Part shown: positions 34,629 through 46,189 of the stretch, piece after piece | Layout of the letters: every line of letters begins with the position of its first letter | How positions within the stretch are numbered: the first letter of the stretch is position 1 | Origin: Diplodia intermedia | Taxonomy: Eukaryota; Ascomycota; Dothideomycetes; Botryosphaeriales; Botryosphaeriaceae | DNA: 64,000 bases | Direction: 5' to 3' | NCBI GenBank assembly: GCA_021495925.1 | Contig: JAKEKT010000081.1 | Span: 100,798-164,797 of the forward strand | Program-made: the position numbers and the translations under genes | The notes under the pieces: model-generated | Told to the model about the DNA's origin: nothing | Database searches by the model: none | The model's input: only the letters and a program-made list of their open reading frames with translations

Positions 34629-35945
34629 TCACACCCACCCCTCCTCCCTCGCCCTCCCCAGCGTGCCCCCAACCACATCCGCGACCCCGGACACGGCCAA
34701 CCAGTGCGCGACCCCGCACCCCACCGCGAACGCGAGCGCGTACTCGACCCGCGCCGACCACTCCCACGCCCACTCCCACGCGTAGTACTGCTGCGTCGTC
34801 ATCAGGCCGGCGACTTCGTCGGCGAAGGCCAGGAGGAGCAGGAGCGAGGCGGCGAGGACGGCGGTGGCGAAGAGGGCGAGGCTGTTGCCGTCGTGCGGGA
34901 GGGATGGCGTGGTGGGGCTGGTGGTTTCGTCGTCATCGGCGGCGGCGGTGATGGTGGTGGTGGTGGTGGTGCCGGTGGTGCCGGTAGTGCCGTCGTGCGT
35001 GAGGAGGGGCGAGAAGCGGACGCGTTTTTGCTGCTGCTGCTCGCGGCGGAGGCGGCGGGGCGCCGTGCCTGCGTTTGCGGCTGGGCTGGCGCGGAGGATG
35101 CTCGGGAGGCGTTTGGCGGCGACGGCGGCGGTGGCGGTGGTCGTGGTGGTGGTCGTCGTCTTCGTCTTCGTGACGGTGGTGGTCGTCGTGGTCGTGCGGG
35201 TTGGTGGGCGGCACGGCGAGCGCGGTTCTTCGCGGATGGGCGTCATGATGGAGACGGAGATGAGGGGGTAGCTGCTTGCGCGCTTGAGCGAGGGCGGTTT
35301 GGCGGCGGTTCGTCGTCGTTGGCGGGCGGGTGGGGGCTGCTGCTGCTCGGCGTCGGTGAGGGACGAGGCCGTGGTGGGCGAGGAGGGGTCGACGGGGTGG
35401 CTGCCGAGCGGCGATGCGGGCGTGAGGCTGGTGGTGGCGAGGGTGAGGAGGTTGTCGGCGCTGCGGTGGTGGCGGACGGGTGCGGGCTGGTAGGTGGTGC
35501 GAGGAAGGAGCGTGGTTGCGGATGCGCAGCGGCGGAGGTCCATGTCGCCGGGGTTGTCGTGGGTGGGGGAGAGGAGTGGTACGTTGGCGAGGATTGTCGC
35601 TGCGGTGTCGAGTCAGTGGAGGGCCAGTGAGGAGTCGGGGGAAATAGACTGACTGCCTAGCGAGGCGACTGAGTGAGCAGGGCAAAGGTCAGGGTGGACC
35701 GTGGGACGGAACCGGGGCACCTCTCGAACGGCAGGAGCGTCGCGGGCGATGTCGTGGTACGGCGGCGGCGGCGTGACGTGGATCTCGGGCACCTCTATCT
35801 CTTTCTTTTCTGTCTGCACCGAGTGCGAGGGAGCCGGGCGATCGTAAGTTGCAGCGTGGTGGGCCTTGAGCAGTTTCCGCAAAAGCCGGTTTTGGCGCAC
35901 ATGGCGCGGGAAGCCATTGGTCGACTCGAGTCGTGATGTCTTCAT
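34629..35945 (-). CDS. Hypothetical membrane protein with two C-terminal helices
   Basis: Two exons (minus strand), 35945-35654 and 35599-34629, joined across a 54-nt intron with a gtcagt donor, ctgac branch and cgcag acceptor, give 420 residues. The frame is restored exactly. The N-terminal ~100 residues are basic then Pro-rich. The middle is Ser/Thr-rich, with long Thr runs encoded by ACC/ACG repeats and basic patches. Near the C-terminus are two hydrophobic helices, one within GNSLALFATAVLAASLLLLL and one around YALAFAVGCGVAHWLAV, separated by an aromatic stretch (YYAWEWAWEW). This suggests a tail-anchored hairpin protein with its N-terminus in the cytosol. No family is recognised. A TTTAAATA-like box lies about 80 bases upstream of the start. 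Confidence 0.65.
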
Positions 35946-36786
35946 TGTTCTGATGGATCAATTCGCACAGCAGTCCAGAGCGGGGGGCCATCCTTTTGAT
36001 CGCATTCGGGCGCTTGGATGGGGTATTTAAAGCGTCGCAGATCATGCTCCGCCGAGATGATGTGGGCTTAGGAAAGCTGACGTCGGCAATCTAGGCTCCG
36101 TTGGCGATTGGGTCCTGACACACCGAGGGGAAACACTTGAGACTCGCGTGTGGTGAGCCGAGCCCGCTGACGTGCGCCGCGTTTCAGCCCCGCCGGCCGA
36201 GAAGCGTTGGCTCGGAGCTTCCGATTCCACTCCCGACAGTTTAAGGCCCATTGCACCAATGCTTCAGCCGTCCAACACGCTTGGCCATTCGCACGGCTGG
36301 TGTGTCCATTTTTGGTGCCGTTGCATCTGTCGCGCGCTAAGACCGAGTATGTTCTAGTAGCTGTAGCGCAATTGTCCACATTCTCGAGCTGGACTTTGTT
36401 ACTGCAAAAGCTAGAGGTGGTGGCTACTTAATAGAGTACGGCCCAGAGCAATGGCAAAATTCCGCAGCAGCGAATCGAGACTGGCGAGCAATGTCTTGCA
36501 GATCTAGCTGTTCACTGGCATGCACACGCCCTGTATCGCGAGAGATTCAAGGTTTTTGTTCCTTTCTCTTTGCGTTCAGTACACTCCGAAAACGTCATTT
36601 ATTCGTCGCTTTTATCGTCGACCAGAGAACGAGGAAGTCTTTGGAATGGAGGCTGGTGATGGCTTCGGCGGTATTTATTGTGTTGCTTGAAAAGCAAGGT
36701 AAGCGCGCCGGATGACGAACGGTAACACAATTGGCCCGCAGTGAAGGATTCTGCAGCTCCAATTCAGCTCCGCACTCACCTTCTCG
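35946..36786. promoter_or_regulatory. Divergent intergenic region
   Basis: About 840 bases between a minus- and a plus-strand gene. A TATA-like TTTAAATA (reading on the minus strand) lies near 36024-36031. The rest shows no recognised element. Small open frames here have no support. Confidence 0.4.
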
Positions 36787-37849
36787 ATGACTTTCAAGAT
36801 GAAGACTGCTGGAGAAGCCGGCGTGCTGTCTCATGCCCACTTCCTCCAGAGGGACGACTTGTACACTAAAGAGAAGCCATACTCACTACGTTACACACCG
36901 CCGGAAGGTTTTCCGAGGGCTAACATAAGGCTGGAAAGACATGACATCCGAGTGCGCGACGTTCGGGCGGTCAAGGATGAGTTGTCGTTTGAAAGAGATG
37001 GGTGCGAAATCGTGCATCTCAGCAGTCAGATGAAATATGCGGATTGGGATGACGACTCAACGATCAAGAGCGTGTTCTTGCGTGAGGTCGCAGACCATCT
37101 CCGGAAGGCTCTGAACGCTCAGCATGTCCAGATATTCGAGCACACCGTATGTATAGTACCCGATCCGGTAATTCAGGAGCTGACCATGGAGAGAGGTAGG
37201 TCCGGAAACGCCACAAGATCTTTCCAGTCTCAACCGGGGAGCCTTACCAGTACAATCAGCCTACGTCTATCGCGCACATTGGTAATTGAGAGAGATTGAG
37301 TACTTTTTGGTGGAGGCTGATATCAGTGAATAGATACAACGGTGCCCTGGGTTCTCGATATGGTTCGTTCGCTCAACCCGGAAACGGCCGAGGAGATCAT
37401 GAAGCATCGAATCCAATGCGTCAAGTCAGTATACCAAATCGGACGAACGGATGCAGCGCTTACGCAGATCAGCGTGTGGAAGCCTCTCGTTGGACCAATC
37501 CGAGACTGGCCATTGGCCATGTGTGATCCCCGGTCAATGAACGTTGACCAGGATCTTGAGCCATGCGACCTGGTATACCCTGACTATGTCGTCGAAAATC
37601 AGCAAGTCTACTTTTCAGACGCTTTCGAGTGGGCTTACCTCAGTGATCAGCAGCCAAACGAGGCGTGGATCTTCCTGCAGTCAGATACGGATCCGTACGG
37701 AAAGCCTGGTATGATCTTCTCTGCTTTTGATGGATAAGACTGATGATTTAGTTGCCCACACTTCATTCCCACTTCCTTCTCGGAACGAGAGCGTCGGCCC
37801 AAGGGAGAGCATTGAAGTGCGCGCTTTAGTGTACTATGGCGGCTTTTGA
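36787..37849 (+). CDS. CmcJ/AsaB-like hydroxylase/desaturase
   Basis: Four exons, 36787-37146, 37200-37281, 37334-37708 and 37752-37849, give 304 residues, typical for this family. The assembled product contains the segments expected of AsaB/CmcJ-type proteins: VQIFEHT-VRKRHK, STGEPYQYNQPTSIAHID, WPLAMCDP, VYPDYVVENQQVYFSDAFEW, SDQQPNEAWIFLQSDTDP, and a C-terminus ending in SIEVRALVYY. Family members occur in fungal secondary-metabolite clusters as presumed iron/oxoglutarate-type hydroxylases or desaturases and in bacterial cephamycin clusters. His/Asp residues in the HID and HSD-like positions could bind metal (here FSD replaces the usual HSD). No polyketide or peptide synthase is adjacent, so it is an orphan tailoring-type gene here. 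Introns are 43-53 nt. Reading without them gives premature stops. Confidence 0.85.
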
Positions 37850-38472
37850 CGGAGACCTTGTTGCAGGATATTTTCTTGGACCGGGGTATTCTATGCTTTT
37901 TGTCACGAACTGCTCAACTTCAGATCAGGAGTATCAAAAGATATGTTGCACATTGATGTGCAATGGTTCAACATCTTTTTCTCTTCCCCTTGGGTTGTGC
38001 TAGCTTTGCACTATCATATACTTGCTTGCCAAGGAGATATATATGCGGATAAGGAACAAAATTAATACATACTATCGCGGAATGTGACTATTGCAGCAGC
38101 GTCAGTAAAACCAGCCATTACGTGATAAATAGACACTTGGCGGTTGGAGATTAAGCGTTGAATTTTTGGGCTCGGGCGGTAATATTAAGAAATTCATGAG
38201 GGCGTGCTACGAGCAGCTGTAGATAGCTTGGTCAACGGGAAAGGGTATAAAATGGGTCCAAGTTGTCCGCCCTGCGTTCCTCATGCCACTCCAACACCAA
38301 GATGCTTCACCGTCTACCGTAACCGGGCACCAACTCTTCATTGGAGAGCAAAACTCCTATAATTCAACAGGCCTTCCCATCGATATGTTTTCCCCGATTC
38401 ATACCTGAACGTCTGGAAATCCGAATTTCGTAACGGCCACGTGTCGTTATGGAGTCAGCACTATTGCGCTGG
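37850..38472. other. AT-richer intergenic stretch with an isolated TATA box and short ORF
   Basis: Lower GC than its surroundings. A consensus-like gtataaaa occurs at 38245-38252. It is followed 31 bases later by an ATG (38283) opening a 41-codon frame to ~38408 with no recognised motif. Nothing else was identified. Confidence 0.3.
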
Positions 38473-38691
38473 CTATGACTTGGGGGAGCTCTCCTGCTCA
38501 ATGGTCCACTTGTCGCGTGCGAAGAAGTTGCCGGCGTTTCCGTCGAATACCATGAGCTCGCCTTTCTTGAAGCCGAAAACGTTCGCTTGAGACCGGGGCT
38601 GATCACGAGGTGCTGGCCAAACGGCTTTCCAGGGCTGCTTTTTGCCAATAGACTTTGGTGGGTGTTGCGCGTCCTTCTCCGATTGATCCAT
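38473..38691 (-). CDS. Possible small hypothetical protein (72 aa)
   Basis: A 73-codon minus-strand frame starting at the ATG at 38691. The product is hydrophilic and has balanced composition (KKQPWKAVWPAPRDQPRSQA, then FGFKKGELMVFDGNAGNFF), unlike the Arg/Pro-rich artefacts elsewhere. Just upstream on the same strand is a well-formed intron (gtgagc donor, ctaac branch, caacag acceptor, about 38700-38751). The frame stays open into the preceding ~80 bases, so this may be the last exon of a longer or decayed gene. No upstream ATG was found before an in-frame stop. Family unknown. Confidence 0.35.
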   Translation of the reverse strand: MDQSEKDAQHPPKSIGKKQPWKAVWPAPRDQPRSQANVFGFKKGELMVFDGNAGNFFARDKWTIEQESSPKS

Positions 38692-39031
38692 TTGAGGTCC
38701 TGTTGGATAGCCGTTAGACCATGAACACGTGTGCAGGTGGGGAATGCTCACCTTGAGATTGGAGCGAATCGCCTGTCGTGTGATACCGATAGCTCCCAGG
38801 ATTGGGCAGAACCTGCGCCGGCAAGACTATGGGAGGAGGATTTTGTCACTTTGTTGACGCAAAACGCGGCAGGACGGATTGTTTATGTGATGCGGCGCTT
38901 GGAATCTGCCCTTGGCGGCGCGCGTTTAGACGGATGCGTTGCCTTGTGTTACGAAAGCGGATGTGCATGCATGCAACTATCACAGAAAATGCAAGGTCAA
39001 AGAGGCTAGAACAATCGATTGCGTCCAGACA
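38692..39031. other. Intergenic region
   Basis: About 340 bases. It includes the putative upstream intron and exon of the small minus-strand gene (38700-38840) and the 3' flank of the DUF7580 gene. Nothing else was seen. Confidence 0.35.
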
Positions 39032-40817
39032 TCACAGGAATACACTCAGAAGATCTTTCGGTTTCATCGCCCAACCCTGATATAACTCTTTTTCAAGCGG
39101 TGCTACGATGTTTTCGTACACAAGCGACCGGAAGCCCTCGTCGTTGAAGTCCACTTCGTTTGCATTTAAGAAATCACACTCGAGACAAGCGTGTACTGCC
39201 CTTCGATAGTTTTCGAAAATCTCGTCGGCCGCGTCGTCGAGGACCCGCACAGCAGTCGACAGATTCGTGTTGATGTTTACAGATCCATCCTCTGCGAGAT
39301 CCTCCGGAATCCGCCTACTCTCGATGGTCGCCCATATCTGTAACTCGAGAAGCAGTATCCCGAGGGCGAGGATTGTAGGACTGGGGTGTATTTGCATCCT
39401 GGATTGGTCGTTTCTCTCCGTAAGAGCCTGGAAATTGGTGGCTAGGTACGGCTTGAGGTTGATCTGGTCAGGCTGCGACGAGAAGAAGGATATGTGCGTC
39501 TTGTCCCACTCGTCTCTCAACCAATTGCTGTCGGAAAGATGGAGTAAAGAGTGGGCGAGTATGACTGCCAATACCCGTCTCTCTTTTAGCTTCTTCTGGC
39601 TCTGATGGCGAAGCAGATGATCAAGGGTCATGCACGGTTCCATGACCCTTGTCATCGTCTGCTTCTGGGCCTTGTGCCACAACGCATCGCTCTCATACAC
39701 AACCTCAAGTGCGACATTGCTGCGACGAGCGTCGGTGACCACGGCGCAAATGGATTCGACATGGAACCTGTCCTTAACCGCCGGCGTACTGATCCTGCTG
39801 GGGCTTGGGGGCGCGGTGCTGTCCTCAAACTTAACCAGTGAATCACGCCGTTGTCTATACACACAGTGAGTACACAATCAAAGTATTGGTAGTACTCAAA
39901 CTCACGAAGGTTCAACACGCATCCGACTCTCCTGCCATTTGCGGTACGTGTCATCTCCGGTAGAGATGAAGAGGTCGAGCCTGTTTTCGGAGGCACCTTC
40001 AAACCAAGCAAAACACCCACTCAACGAGAGCATCGCCTCGTGAGGTGAGGGGCAGGTGCAATGCAAGGTCCACACCTTGGCTATGGCGTCGTACATGTTG
40101 TGGATGATCTGTCTGGATCTCGAGTGCGGCGGCAATCTCCAATCGCCCTCCTGGGGCGTCTGTGATCCCTGTGTCTCTTCTGACGTCGCCGGTGAAGGAC
40201 GGATGAAACGCTCCAAGGTCTTGTTCTGCTCCGTGAGCTTTCCCAACGCTTTGCGTCTCTTCCTGTCACTTGACGTAAACTTGATTCGACCCTTCAAGTC
40301 CTTCGGGTTCCCGCCGTATGTCCGCAGACGGTCAAGCTTCTTATACAATCCCCGCGGTGCTTGCTGAGGGCAGGAGAAACATCAGCTTCGCAACGGCACA
40401 GCGTGCAGGGGTACCAACCACAATGTCGGCCCTTTCCAGCTTCAGAACGCGATCACTGAGTATGTCATCAAGGCACTTGAGTACTGTGTTCAGTGCGTCG
40501 CGAAAGGCGGTGCTGGAGTTACCAAGCCTCTGAGACAAGGCTAATTCTATACGGTCGTCTTGCAGCAACTGTTCGTCCAGGTTGAGCAGTCGCTCTTTGT
40601 CGCCTGCGCTGAGAGTCGGCAAATCGGACACGATGTCGCGGATGGTCAGGTTGAGCAAGGCGACCTCATTGTGAAGATGCTGATACTGGCTGGCTAGCTT
40701 CTCGTCCTTCACCTTGGTGCGTAAGGCTGTGGTTGCTGCGCCGTACACTCTTCGATGATAGTCCGCTGCAGAAGCAACTATCGGTATGACCGCAAGTACC
40801 AATCCCGCCACTTCCAT
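39032..40817 (-). CDS. DUF7580-type protein with helical N-terminal domain (NLR-associated)
   Basis: Three exons (minus strand), 40817-40419, 40363-39906 and 39854-39032, give 559 residues. The second intron (51 nt) is canonical. The first (55 nt) has a weak gttggt donor, and a gtggtt donor one codon earlier is possible. The N-terminus (MEVAGLVLAVIPIVASAADY) followed by ~110 residues of predicted helices resembles the short helical domains (HeLo/SesA-like) at the front of fungal NLR and prion-signalling proteins. The C-terminal half carries the DUF7580 features HSLLHLSDSNWLRDEW, SFF, and HPSPTILALGILLLELQIW. The function of DUF7580 is unknown. It is divergent from an NLR-like gene, sharing a 310-base promoter, which hints at co-expression. 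HeLo-like membrane activity is inference. Confidence 0.75.
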
Positions 40818-41127
40818 TATGCAGTTAGATTCGCGGCTGTACCCGAGCTGATTGTCAGAAGAGATCTTGCCTTTTCCTTGCGGGGCTTTGGCGCGATATG
40901 TAGCTGCCTATCTTGCTTACGCACAGCCCTGCTACATCGCCGTGCGCTGGCAAATCGTCTGCATGCAGCAAGCGAGAGGGTGGTCAACCAGGCTGAGGGC
41001 AGACGCCTGCTTACCCCGCTCCACTCTGAGCCGCAGGCAAAAGTCAGGAGGCCGCAGAGTCCGCCCTTCCGACCAAACGCTTGAGGCTACGTTGTTGCAA
41101 TCATTTTCTTGCGCTTGATGCCCCATC
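40818..41127. promoter_or_regulatory. Shared divergent promoter of DUF7580 and NLR-like gene 1
   Basis: Only 310 bases separate the two start codons, which point away from each other, so the regulatory sequence must be shared or overlapping. No specific transcription-factor site was recognised. Confidence 0.55.
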
Positions 41128-44100
41128 ATGGATGAATGCCCAACGATTGCGTCGAGGGCCAAGGCCGCTGCTGATTCTTTCCGTCTACTTGCGGATATTG
41201 GCCCGGCCTACGGAAACCCGCTGAAATCCGAGTCGACGGACGTGGACGATCAGTTGGCGCGGTTCAACATATGGACCTGCAACATCGGCGTGTTCGCATC
41301 AGGCCATGCATCCCTCGACTACCGCCTGCGCGACAGCCCCGAGGCAAAGACTCTGATGATCCAACTGCTGGAAGGGCTACACCGGTTCCTCAAGCGCGGT
41401 AAGCTCTCGGAGCACGACAGGCGCTACGTGTGCTAATCAGCATCCAGCGATATATGCCACCGGCCTGCCAGACTCCGACCCACAGTTGCAGTCACTCGAA
41501 TCATCGGTCGAAGAGACGCCCAGCGACACGTATCAGTCTTCGTCCCAATCATCCTATGTCTCGTCGAACCAGTCAGTTCCCGAGTCGGCGGACGAGGCTG
41601 ATGTCCTCACTCCCTCCGAGGAGCGTCTTCACGGTATCGAGCAGACTATTGATCGCCTCTATCGGCTCTCAGTGGTTATTCGGAGGCCGTCTATTGCCAA
41701 CCAGAACGTCAAGGCCGCAAACTTCCCGATCAAAGACGAAGAGGGAAATGAGTACGGCGATGCCTTCTACAACTACGCCCTTCAGCTGGTTACACATAGA
41801 TGCCAAAGCGCGGACCAAGTCTTGAGGGAGAGACTGGCAAGAAGCATCACCCTGCGGAGGAAGCGGTTTTTATACAGGCAGAAGCATCAAGAGAAGCTGG
41901 ACTTCAAGAATCATGAAGGGGCGGAGGAAACATCAGCCCGACCAATCTCCAAAGTTGACGGAACCCCGGCCACACCACGCCGCGACTCGCCGAAAAGCCC
42001 AAAAGAGATCGAGGCTGCCAAGCGACTCGCTGTAAAACGCCCTCCCCCATCTTACACTTCTGCGTCATTGTTTTCCAGGACTGGATTTAACGCAGACGTT
42101 GCGCTTGAATCCGGTTCGAACGCCTCCACTGCCATGAACGCTCCCACGGTACTTCTCGGCAACGTGCAGGTGCCACCGCCCCCGAAAGTCTCTCCCGGCA
42201 GCAAGGAGTTCCAATGCCCGTATTGTTTTCTTGTCGTTGGTATTTCCGAAGCTAGACCCGTTCAATGGAGGTTTGTATGTCTGATGTCTTTCCAAGAAGA
42301 TCAACTGACGTCGTCCACAGGAAACATGTTTATCGCGACCTCGACCCGTACGTTTGTTTACACCCAGAATGCTCATCCCCGCCTCTATTTCATGATACAC
42401 ATACGTGGGCTTCGCACATGCAGTGGGAGCACAACCGGCAATGGCGGTGCTCGGCTTCCGGCCATGCAGGGCTGGAATTTCACTCGGAGGCAGACTTCGC
42501 CGAGCACTTGAGGTCGAGCCATGAAGGCGCATTCAGCAGAACTCAACTCCCAACACTATTGAGGAGAGCACAGAGACCGGGAATTGCATTCACAGAGTGT
42601 CCTCTGTGTGACTTCACGCCTACCCAAGATGCCGCAGGACACAATACTTCTCTACAAAATAGTGTGTCTGGCCCACTAAAACCCCCGGTCGATACGTCTG
42701 AGAATCTGACCAAGCATATTGCGAACCACTTGCTATCACTGTCTCTGATATCACTCCCATGGCGGGAGATGGAGGGCGAAGAGCTGCCGAAAGAGGGCAC
42801 GGCCTCTCACCATGCAGATGACGATACTGCCTCAAGTTATCACGATGATGTTCCGTCCCTCTCCTCCGATGATGAACCAACAGTCCACGATTCAAAGCTA
42901 CCACCAATAGACCCTTCAATCTCCATACCCACCATCCCCGATGACGCCGTCCGGGGACTGGCCAAGGACGAATGGTCCTTCCTGGCCCCAACCGAATACT
43001 TCGGCCCCGACCGCGACCCCGTCCTGCAGACCTTCCTCCGAAAACTCTACATCGAATCGTCCCCGTCCATGAACGACAAAGAAGGCCCCCTACTCCCCTG
43101 CCACTTCGTCCCCTTCGGCGCGAACCCCAACTTCCACGGGCGGCACCTCGCCCTCGCGGCCATCGAAGAAGCGCTCCTCTCGCCCAGCAGCTCCCCCCTC
43201 TCATCCTCCAACCCGGCCCTCGCAACCAAAGGCGCGACCAACCCGCGCACCTTCGCCATCTGCGGGCCGGGCGGGATGGGCAAGACGCAAGTCGCGCTCG
43301 AGTTCGTGTCGCGGCACCGGCACGCGTACGACGCCGTCTTCTGGGTGCACGCGGCGGACGGGTCCAAGCTGGCGGCCGACTTCAACGCCATCGCGCTCCG
43401 GCTGGGGCTGGTGGCGGCGGGGTCGGCCGACGCGCGCGACCACGCGCACACGCGCGAGCTGGTCAAGCGGTGGCTGGTCGAGCCGCGGCGCCGGCTCAAG
43501 GACCCGCACTCGCCGCCCGCGTCGTGGCTGCTGGTCTACGACGGCGTCGAGGAGGCCGCCGCCATCGACGACTTCTGGCCCTACGACGGGCCCGGCGCCG
43601 TGCTCGTCACCAGCCGCAACCCCTTCTCGTGGACCGCGTGCTGGCCCCTCGTGCCCTTCACCGCGGCCGAGGCGACGGATTTCCTGCTCCGGCTGACGGG
43701 CAGGAACGGCGATGCTGCGACGCGTGCGGCCGTCGCGGCGGTTAGTCGGAGGTTGGGCGGTTTGCCGCTGGCATTGTGAGCTTCGTGTGCCCCCGTTCCT
43801 GGTTCGGCTTTGGTGCGGAGATGCTGATCTTTTTTTCTCTCTTCTTCGTGGCAGGACGCAGATGGCCGGCGTGATCACGTACAGGGGGATGACGTTCGAC
43901 GAGTTCATCCAGGCTTACAACGAGCGGGAGTCTCGCCAGGAGCTGCTCGAAGCAACGCCCGATACCAGCCTGCGTGGCCCGGGCTATGAGCACAACCTTG
44001 CTTCGGTGTGGGCATTGGAGAACCTCCGGCGTGGCGCCACTCTGCTCAACGCGCTATCCATGCTGGATTGCGACGGCATCACCGAGCGTCTGCTCAGTGA

Positions 44101-45662
44101 GAACTTGGGCAAAGTCGATCTCCCCGGCTTTCCTTCAACGCGGGAGGAGTATCAAATGGCAAAAGATGAGCTCCTCCAATCATCCCTCATCACTGCCAAC
44201 AGGTTCCAGAAGAAATTTCTGGTGCACAGAACGGTCCAGGACGTGGCGCGGACGAGGATGAGTAAAGAGCAATTCCGGGATACGTTCATGGCAGGCGTGC
44301 GGATGGTCTCGGCGCTCTGGCCATTCGAGTCCTTCACTTGGCGCCACGGGGTAAGGAGGTGGTCAGTCTGTGAGGAACTGTTTCCCCACGTGTTGAAGTT
44401 GAAAGACCTTGGTAATCGCACAGTGCCATCGGAGGATGACTTAGCTGGGGACTATGGCTTCGCCAAACTCCTCATCGACGCAGGGTGGTATGAAGAACTA
44501 CAACAAAAACCAAGAAGGGAGAAATAATTTTCTAACCGTAAACGCCAGGTACCATCACGAGCGAGGGAGATCCTCCGAGTCGCGCTTGTTCAACGACATG
44601 GCCCAGACAATCTGCGAAGCCTGGGTGCACCGCCTCTCGCCGGGGAAGACGCGCCGCGCCCCCTCTGTCTCGTCCTCGTCCTCGTCCTCCTCCTCGACAT
44701 CGTCGCCACACGCCCACTACCTCCGTGACCTGCACGCCTCGCTGGCCGAAATCACCCACAACCGGGGCTGCATCGCATCCGAGACGAACGAGCCCCTGGC
44801 AGCCCTCGCGCACTTCACCAGCTTCAACGCCATGATGAAAGCCGAGTTCGACAAGACGCCGCAGCTCGTGCAACGCGACATGCGGCTGGCCATCAGCTGG
44901 AACGAGCTGGGCAACGCCCACATGCTGAACCGGCAATGGGCCCGCGGCGAGTCGTGCTACAACCGCTCCATCGACACGATGCGCCGGCTCGCCTTCTTCA
45001 ACGAGACCAACCTGTCCCTGCCCATCGTCAACCTCGGCCTGTCGTTCTGGCTGCAGGGCAAGCTCGACGAGGCGCTGGACAAGCTCTTCGCCGGCCTGCG
45101 CGAGCGCGAGAAGGCGTTTGGCAGCGAGGACCGCGAGAGCTTCATCACGGGCCGCTTCCTGCATGCGTTGGGGAATGTGTATGCGGACATGGGCAGGAGG
45201 GAGGAGAGTTTGAGGTTCCATCGCAAGTCGTTGCTGCACTACAAGAGCACGTTGGGGAACAACCACCATCGGACGGCGGATGTGTGCGTGAAGGTGGCGG
45301 AGCATTCGATCAGGATGAAGCAGGAGGATACGGCCATGTATGGCTCCCCCGAACTCTTTGCGTTTGTTTCCGCAGCCAAGTCTTTTGATATTGACATCTT
45401 GAGTACTAGGGCGCTGCTCGATCACGCACTCAAAGCGTACAGCAACAGCAAGACGTACGTCCCGGAGAAGGCACGAGCGCTGTTTAAACGCAGCCAAGTG
45501 CTGAAGATGATGCGGAGTAACAAGGACGCAGAAGAGACTCTGCAAGATGCCACTGAGCTATATCATGAAGCTGTGGGCAAAGAAGAAAGCGCAAAGGGGA
45601 AGAAGGCCGAGGAGTTGGCTGATCAGGATTTCGTCGAGTTAATTGCATTTTGGTCGAGGTAG
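41128..45662 (+). CDS. NLR-like STAND protein 1: N-domain, C2H2-like fingers, NB-ARC, TPR
   Basis: Six exons, 41128-41398, 41448-42270, 42321-43775, 43855-44487, 44549-45337 and 45410-45662, give 1407 residues. The fungal N-terminal domain (~1-250; DQLARFNIWTCNIGVFASGH, LLEGLHRFLKR) is often fused to fingers. Cys/His pairs of degenerate C2H2 fingers span ~345-500. The NB-ARC domain has Walker A GPGGMGKT at ~680, Walker B-like WLLVYDG, TSRNP, and GGLPLAL. TPR-like repeats run from ~1080 to the end (WNELGNAHM, NLGLSFWLQGKLDEA, LHALGNVYADMGRREE). Such proteins act as cytosolic switches in non-self recognition and cell death. The last intron (72 nt) is a multiple of three and its retention stays open (1431 residues). 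The paralogue at 47366-51167 supports splicing it. Confidence 0.88.
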
Positions 45663-46189
45663 GAGGGGCAGCACATCTTCCTCCTTCCGTGAGCGAGGTA
45701 GGTCTCGGTAGAAAGTAAAAAGCGTCGAATGACTCAAGCGATAGCGCGTTCAGTGAACAGAGGTTCTAGAATGGTGAGTCATTGGGGGGTGTTCGTGGCC
45801 GCTCCGCCCGCACTGACCGTTCTCCGCTTCGTCCACCAGCATGAACACAACCCAATTGGTTCCCGGGGATCAACGCCTCCACCCCACAAGCTCGTTTCAG
45901 ACAACACGCCAACTCACCACCGCAAGTCCCCTTCTCTGTCGGGTGAGGAGAGGCTCGTGCGTACGTCTCCGAAAAGGTTAGCTATGGGGGACCACCAGCA
46001 CCACCTCACTTATAATCCCCACCTCAGCAGAGCTGTCCACTTGCCCATAACAACCCCGCCGCCGCCGTCACCGCCGAAAAGAAACACCAGTTTGCATCTG
46101 GCAGCAAACCCTCCGATAAAACGCAAACCATCCGATTTCCCTCTTCATACGTAGTGAGCCATTATACCCCGGCTTCATATCCATCCACC
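45663..46189. promoter_or_regulatory. Intergenic region upstream of the ISG12-like gene
   Basis: About 530 bases between two plus-strand genes. It contains the NLR-like 1 3' UTR and the promoter of the small membrane-protein gene. An open frame at 45729-46154 lacks motifs. Nothing specific was seen. Confidence 0.4.
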
